Source of the DNA: CAYTCZ01 sp964436315
GTDB lineage: Bacteria > Actinomycetota > Thermoleophilia > Gaiellales > Gaiellaceae
Assembly (NCBI GenBank): GCA_964436315.1
Contig: CAYTCZ010000115.1
Coordinates: forward strand, 1-12,296
Direction of reading: 5' to 3'
Length of the DNA: 12,296 bases
Shown piece after piece: positions 8,875-12,296 of this stretch. The notes below the pieces were generated by a model that was given only the letters and a program-made list of their open reading frames with translations, made no database searches and was not told the DNA's origin. Position 1 is the first letter of the stretch; each line of letters starts with the position of its first letter. The position numbers and the translations under genes are program-made.

Positions 8875-10479
8875 TCAATCGAGAGCAGCCCCTGACTCAA
8901 CGACAGTGTGTTCCATCGCCCACAAAGCAGCGGCGGCTCGTGTCGACACGCCGATCTTTCGATAGATGTGTTGGATGTGGCGATCGGCGGTCTTGGGCGA
9001 GATGTAGAGCCGATCGGCGATCTGCTGCGTCGTGAGTCCCCTCGCCGCGAAACGCAGCACCTCGACTTCGCGTCGGGTGAGCCCACCCGGATGACGCGGC
9101 CGTTTGCCCGAGGGCGCTTGCGGCTCGCCGTGCCCCGCGGCCACAAGCACCGCACGGCTCGCGCGGGGTTCGAGCACGCCCCGTGTTTCGAGCTCGCGAA
9201 GTTCGGTCGCCGCGTCCTCGGGCGAGAACGGCAGACGGTCTGCTCGCTCGGTGGTCATCCCCACGTAGATCTCCGTCGCTGTCAGTACGCACGCTGCGAG
9301 CTGGCGATCGTCGGCTCGCACGCGCTTGTGGTAACCGGACCCGTCGCACTTTTCATGGTGCGCCGCTGCGATCGGGTTCAAGACGTCCAGAGCCGGTGAG
9401 CGGCGCAGCATCTGCTCGGTCAGCATCGGGTGAAGCTCGACCCGATCGAACTCCGTCCGCGTGAGCGGGCCGGGTTTGTCCCAGATTGAGTTCGGCACCA
9501 CCGTGGTGCCGAAGTCGTGCACGAGGGCGGCGAGGCGGAGCGTCCTGACGGCCTCCTCGGTGAGCCCGAGCACCTGGGCGGCGTCGGCCGCGACTTCCGC
9601 GCAGCGACGGCTGTGCCCGCCCATGTACGGCGACTTGAGGTCAATGAAGTCAGCAACGACCGTCAGCGCATCGTCCAACTCCTCGCCAGCCAGCACGCGA
9701 TGAGGTTCCGGCTCGAGGGCGAGCACGGCGTCCCACGGCTCGGTCTCGCGGAGCTGATCGAACCAGCCGCCTCCATGTGCGACGAAGACGTCAGCCAGAG
9801 CCGGGTCGTACGTCCGGTCGCGCCGATCGCGAGCAGCCTCAAGAGCCTGGGCCGGTGAGAACAGGCGGCCGATGGCCTCCATGTCGTGGCTGAGATGCAC
9901 GACGCGCATCGCGAGCGGGATCGCGGCACCCTCCGCGTGGGCGGGATAGCCCGTTCCGTTCCAGCGCTCGAACGTGAAGCGCAGCGCGTCACGAACGTCG
10001 GGGCCGAAGTCGAGCCGCTGCACAAGCATGTCGGCGACCTCGCACCCAGACGAGAAGTTGTACACCGCCCACTCGCGGGCCGTCTCCTGGATCATCCGGA
10101 CGATCTCTTCTTGCTCTTCCGGGCTGCGACCGGCCGTCGCGAAGGCCACGACGTCCCGCATGACTTCGGTCGGGTTCGCGGCGTCGTGAACCAGCGTCTG
10201 GGCGCGGATTGCGATCTCGTCTCCGAACACGGTGGCGACCTCGTGGGCGTGGCCAGTGCAGCCGACGTACCGGAGCAGCGCGACCCAGTAGGCGGTCTCG
10301 CGCATCTTCTCGTCGGATCCTGCGGCCTCGCAGATCCAGGTCGCAAGCAGGCACGACCGAAGCTGCGACTCGAGCGGCTGCCCGAATGCGTTGTCCTGCG
10401 CGAGCGCCAGCGTCGCGACGAGCTCGCCGAGGCGAAGCTGCGGGTCAAAGATGGGGAGTTCTCCCGATGTATCGGCCAC
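8875..10479 (-). CDS. Tandem HD-GYP-like / LuxR-type DNA-binding regulator
   Basis: This 534-aa protein has two HD-phosphohydrolase-like halves and a DNA-binding tail. The first half (about 35-245) has ALLRYVG where an HD pair is expected, then RWNGTGYP (172-179) and IPLAMRVVHLSHD, so it looks degenerate. The second half (about 265-415) keeps H289, H321-D322 (LVHDFGTTVV), H350 and HHEKCDGSGYHK (374-385), as in HD-GYP domains that cleave cyclic di-GMP, but the usual K of HDxGK is T. Residues 466-525 form a LuxR-type helix-turn-helix (LTRREVEVLRFAARGLTTQQ, then YISPKTADRHIQHIYRKIGV). No receiver or membrane segment is seen. The start is GTG at 10479 without a clear ribosome site. It diverges from the ligand-binding protein gene. 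Confidence 0.85.
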   Translation of the reverse strand: MADTSGELPIFDPQLRLGELVATLALAQDNAFGQPLESQLRSCLLATWICEAAGSDEKMRETAYWVALLRYVGCTGHAHEVATVFGDEIAIRAQTLVHDAANPTEVMRDVVAFATAGRSPEEQEEIVRMIQETAREWAVYNFSSGCEVADMLVQRLDFGPDVRDALRFTFERWNGTGYPAHAEGAAIPLAMRVVHLSHDMEAIGRLFSPAQALEAARDRRDRTYDPALADVFVAHGGGWFDQLRETEPWDAVLALEPEPHRVLAGEELDDALTVVADFIDLKSPYMGGHSRRCAEVAADAAQVLGLTEEAVRTLRLAALVHDFGTTVVPNSIWDKPGPLTRTEFDRVELHPMLTEQMLRRSPALDVLNPIAAAHHEKCDGSGYHKRVRADDRQLAACVLTATEIYVGMTTERADRLPFSPEDAATELRELETRGVLEPRASRAVLVAAGHGEPQAPSGKRPRHPGGLTRREVEVLRFAARGLTTQQIADRLYISPKTADRHIQHIYRKIGVSTRAAAALWAMEHTVVESGAALD

Positions 10480-10560
10480 CGCAGCCGAGCATAATCATTC
10501 ACACGACGCGTCGCTGTTGTCACTCCGGACGAACCGACAAGGCTCACTGCAAAGGAGGAC
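10471..10560. promoter_or_regulatory. Divergent control region between the HD/LuxR gene and the ligand-binding gene
   Basis: The 81-base gap contains a perfect 10-base palindrome CGACGCGTCG (10504-10513) and an inverted repeat TTGTC...GACAA (10517-10521, 10536-10540), possible operators. On the minus strand TATGCT (about 10487-10492) lies seven bases before the GTG of the regulator, which would allow a leaderless mRNA. On the plus strand AAAGGAGG (10551-10558) is the ribosome site of the downstream gene. Operator and promoter roles are inference. Confidence 0.35.
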
Positions 10561-10563
10561 ATG

Positions 10564-11706
10564 ATGGCGGCATCACCAACCCCCGGCGGTAATCCCATCA
10601 AGGTGGGAGTCATTGCCGACCAGACGGGCCCGCTCTCGTTCATGGGGCTCGCCAACGCAAACGTGGCCCGTATGGTCATAAGTGATCTAAACGCGAAAGG
10701 CGGCCTGCTCGGGCGAGACCTCGAGCTGTGTCTCGAGGACGGCGCGACGGACGACGCCGTCGCGGCAGCCAAGGCGATGAGGCTGGTCGAACGCGATCAG
10801 GTGGATGTCATCTTCGGTGGCATCTTCAGCTCCACGCGGCAGGCCATCAAAGGTCCGGCCGTGGTGGAGGGCAAGACGCTCTACATCTACCCGGAGCAGT
10901 ACGAGGGGCAGGAGTCCGACCCACTCATCTTCTGTACTGGCCCGGTGCCCGCGCAGCAGGTCGACCCGTTCATCCCGTGGCTGATGCGAGAGACCGGGGC
11001 AAAGACGTTCTACCTCCCGTCCGCCGACTACATCTGGCCGCACGTGATGAACGCACGCGTCCGGGAGGTCGTCACGACCAACGGCGGGACGATCGTCGGC
11101 GAAGAGTACTTCCCGCTCGACCACTCGGACTACCACGCGACGGTTGAGAAGATCGCCTCGAGTGGCGCGGAGGTCGTCTTCAACACGATCGTGCCCCCCG
11201 GGGTCGTACCGTTCTTTGAACAGCTGCACGACTCCGGCTTCGCAAGCCGCGGCGGACACCTGGTGTGCACGTACTTCGAGGAGAACTCCCTGGACCTGGT
11301 TCCGGCCGCTCAGGTCGAGGGGCTGTACAGCTGCCTCGACTACTACCAGACCGTCAGCGATCCGTTCAGCCAGAAGCTGCTGGCGCAATACGACGCGCTC
11401 TACCCCGGCGACGCGAAGTTCACCGGTGGCAGTGCCTGCTCAGGCCTCTACCGTGGGCTGCGGCTCTGGGCCGCCGCAGTGACGGAGGCTGGCTCGCTCG
11501 TGCAGGAGGACGTGATTGCAGCGCTGGATCATACGCAGATCGCCGAGGGTCCCGGCGGACCCGCGGCCATGGCGCCCGGCCAGCACCACGTGCGTATGAA
11601 CATGTACATCGCCCAGGTTCGAAAGGGCCGCATTGAGATCGTCGAAAACCTTGGGGCCATCGATCCCCAGGAGCGCCTCGTCGACACCCCGGTCCTGACC
11701 GCCTGA
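10564..11706 (+). CDS. UrtA/AmiC-like ligand-binding protein without signal peptide
   Basis: This is a type 1 periplasmic-binding-protein fold of the urea/short-amide branch (UrtA, FmdD, AmiC). The 380-aa protein begins with the first beta strand, IKVGVIADQTGPLSFMG, only about a dozen residues in, then has INAKGGLLGR-like DLNAKGGLLGRDLELCLEDG, the branch-typical YPEQYEGQES (like YPVQYEG) and DHSDYHATVEKI. No signal peptide or lipobox is visible, and no ATPase or permease gene lies nearby. UrtA and FmdD are exported transporter subunits, whereas AmiC is an intracellular amide sensor. Two ATGs lie at 10561 and 10564; the second has better spacing (5 bases) from AAAGGAGG. It is probably cotranscribed with the next gene, 52 bases downstream. 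Confidence 0.85.
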   Translation: MAASPTPGGNPIKVGVIADQTGPLSFMGLANANVARMVISDLNAKGGLLGRDLELCLEDGATDDAVAAAKAMRLVERDQVDVIFGGIFSSTRQAIKGPAVVEGKTLYIYPEQYEGQESDPLIFCTGPVPAQQVDPFIPWLMRETGAKTFYLPSADYIWPHVMNARVREVVTTNGGTIVGEEYFPLDHSDYHATVEKIASSGAEVVFNTIVPPGVVPFFEQLHDSGFASRGGHLVCTYFEENSLDLVPAAQVEGLYSCLDYYQTVSDPFSQKLLAQYDALYPGDAKFTGGSACSGLYRGLRLWAAAVTEAGSLVQEDVIAALDHTQIAEGPGGPAAMAPGQHHVRMNMYIAQVRKGRIEIVENLGAIDPQERLVDTPVLTA

Positions 11707-11758
11707 GGGCGGACGATGGCGCCGGAGCAGAGCGAAACATGAGAGAAAGGAGATCGAG

Positions 11759-12031
11759 ATGCTACTCGCAACGACACAGGTGGAGGACCTCGACCGCTTC
11801 CTCGAGATCTTCTCCACCAAAGGCGCGGAGAAGCGGAAGGAGCACGGGTCCAAGGGCGCGCTCGTCTTCCGCGATCCTTCCGAAGCCGATCGGGTCTGGG
11901 CGATCTTCGACTGGGATGAGCAGGGCTGGCAGAGCTTCGTGTCCGACCCTGAGGTCCCGCCGATCATGAAGGAAGCGGGGCACAAGGGGCGACCCCAGGC
12001 CGCGCAGTTCGCCGGCCGCTACGACGCCTGA
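11759..12031 (+). CDS. Small hypothetical protein, possible dimeric alpha/beta-barrel (ABM-like)
   Basis: This 90-aa protein (MLLATTQVEDLDRFLEIFST and on to FAGRYDA) has an early beta strand, a helix with DLDRFLEIFSTKGAEKRKEH, strands around GALVFRDPSEADRVWAIFDW and a last helix WQSFVSDPEVPPIMKEAG. This order resembles the antibiotic-biosynthesis-monooxygenase or Dabb ferredoxin-like fold, but no catalytic residues are recognisable and the assignment is tentative. The ATG start follows AAAGGAG by about seven bases. The 52-base gap from the ligand-binding gene and the terminator just downstream make it the last gene of that two-gene unit. Its work is unknown; a small-ligand-binding role would fit the neighbour. 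Confidence 0.75.
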   Translation: MLLATTQVEDLDRFLEIFSTKGAEKRKEHGSKGALVFRDPSEADRVWAIFDWDEQGWQSFVSDPEVPPIMKEAGHKGRPQAAQFAGRYDA

Positions 12032-12093
12032 GGGCCACTCGCCCGCGGGGCGGTGCCAACAAGACCCTTTGGCGTCGGCCCCCTTCTTTATGA

Positions 12094-12122
12094 CGAAGCC
12101 CCGCTCGGCGGGGCTTCGCTTT
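12094..12122 (+). terminator. Intrinsic terminator between the two-gene unit and rnpB
   Basis: CGAAGCCCCGC and GCGGGGCTTCG form a perfect 11-bp stem with a three-base loop (12094-12118), followed on the plus strand by CTTT. The T-tract is short but the stem is very strong, and it lies 62 bases after the last plus-strand stop. rnpB converges from the other side, so it may act in both directions, although no T-run follows on the minus strand. Confidence 0.75.
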
Positions 12123-12296
12123 AGCAGGCCTATAAGCCGGATTCTGTCGAGGGTAACCATCCATCTGGGCTGCCGATCTCTCGACAGCTCGAGCAGCTAC
12201 CCGGCTCCTCAGCGGGCCACCTCGCTGGAGCCTGTTTGCCTTGCACCGGACGGGGTTTGGCGAGCCGCCGTGTCACCACGACGCTGGTGGGCTCTT
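12123..12296 (-). ncRNA. rnpB: RNase P RNA, 3' part only
   Basis: This is the catalytic RNA of ribonuclease P, which matures the 5' ends of tRNAs. On the minus strand the visible part begins AAGAGCCCACCAGCG, the conserved segment beside P11-P12. It continues with AAGGCAAACAGGCTCC and TGAGGAGCCGGGTAGC, and closes with the universal 3' block ACAGAATCCGGCTTATAGG. The 5' half, with GAGGAAAGTCCGGGCTCC, lies beyond the window edge. The exact 3' end is set only approximately, where the P1 strand gives way to the terminator stem. About 170 of the usual 350-450 bases are seen. Confidence 0.93.

Noticed and set aside
9183..10494. Plus-strand frames over the HD/LuxR gene, such as 9886-10494
   Set aside because: These are antisense shadows of a gene with clear domain motifs; they have no ribosome sites and are Arg/Ala-rich without a family.
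10687..11388. Minus-strand 233-codon frame over the binding-protein gene
   Set aside because: It is the antisense shadow of a well-recognised protein.
11762..12160. Minus-strand 132-codon frame at the right edge
   Set aside because: It runs across the terminator and the rnpB 3' end and is antisense to the 90-aa gene with a good ribosome site.

Overview
The window is high-GC bacterial DNA. It looks chromosomal and most like a deep-branching actinobacterium, possibly Thermoleophilia (Gaiellales or Solirubrobacterales relatives). This placement is an inference. It rests on frequent TTG and GTG starts, an elongator tRNA-Met directly before rpmG and the secE-nusG block (as in other Actinobacteria), acidic Ala/Glu tails on L10 and L11, and the wording of the RpoB rifampicin region (FMDQTNSLAGLTHRRRLSALG). 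No 16S gene or other strong lineage marker is present.

Positions 1-7256, all on the minus strand, hold the conserved translation/transcription cluster. Read in the direction of transcription it is tRNA-Met(CAT), rpmG (L33), secE, nusG, rplK (L11), rplA (L1), [L10 leader plus intrinsic attenuator], rplJ (L10), rplL (L7/L12), [359-bp spacer with hairpins and a possible promoter], rpoB. The C-terminal end of rpoB runs off the left edge. From rpmG to rplA the genes are 16-18 nt apart or overlapping, so they look like one transcript. The rplA-rplJ and rplL-rpoB gaps are where the sequence carries control structures.

Positions 7257-8801 are a small accessory patch: a short spacer with a partial tRNA-like repeat, a decayed glutamate-1-semialdehyde aminotransferase gene left as three fragments, a DUF1992-like (DnaJC28-type) hypothetical on the minus strand, and a divergent msrB (methionine-R-sulfoxide reductase) that lacks the usual recycling cysteine.

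Positions 8875-12031 hold a divergent pair of units. On the minus strand is a 534-aa protein with two HD-GYP-like halves (the first degenerate) and a C-terminal LuxR helix-turn-helix. On the plus strand is a UrtA/AmiC-like type 1 ligand-binding protein with no signal peptide, followed by a small 90-aa protein. No permease or ATPase is present. The ligand-binding protein may therefore be an intracellular sensor paired with the HD/LuxR protein; this is the main speculative system in the window.

The right edge contains an intrinsic terminator on the plus strand, facing the 3' end of rnpB (RNase P RNA) on the minus strand. The 5' part of rnpB lies beyond the window.
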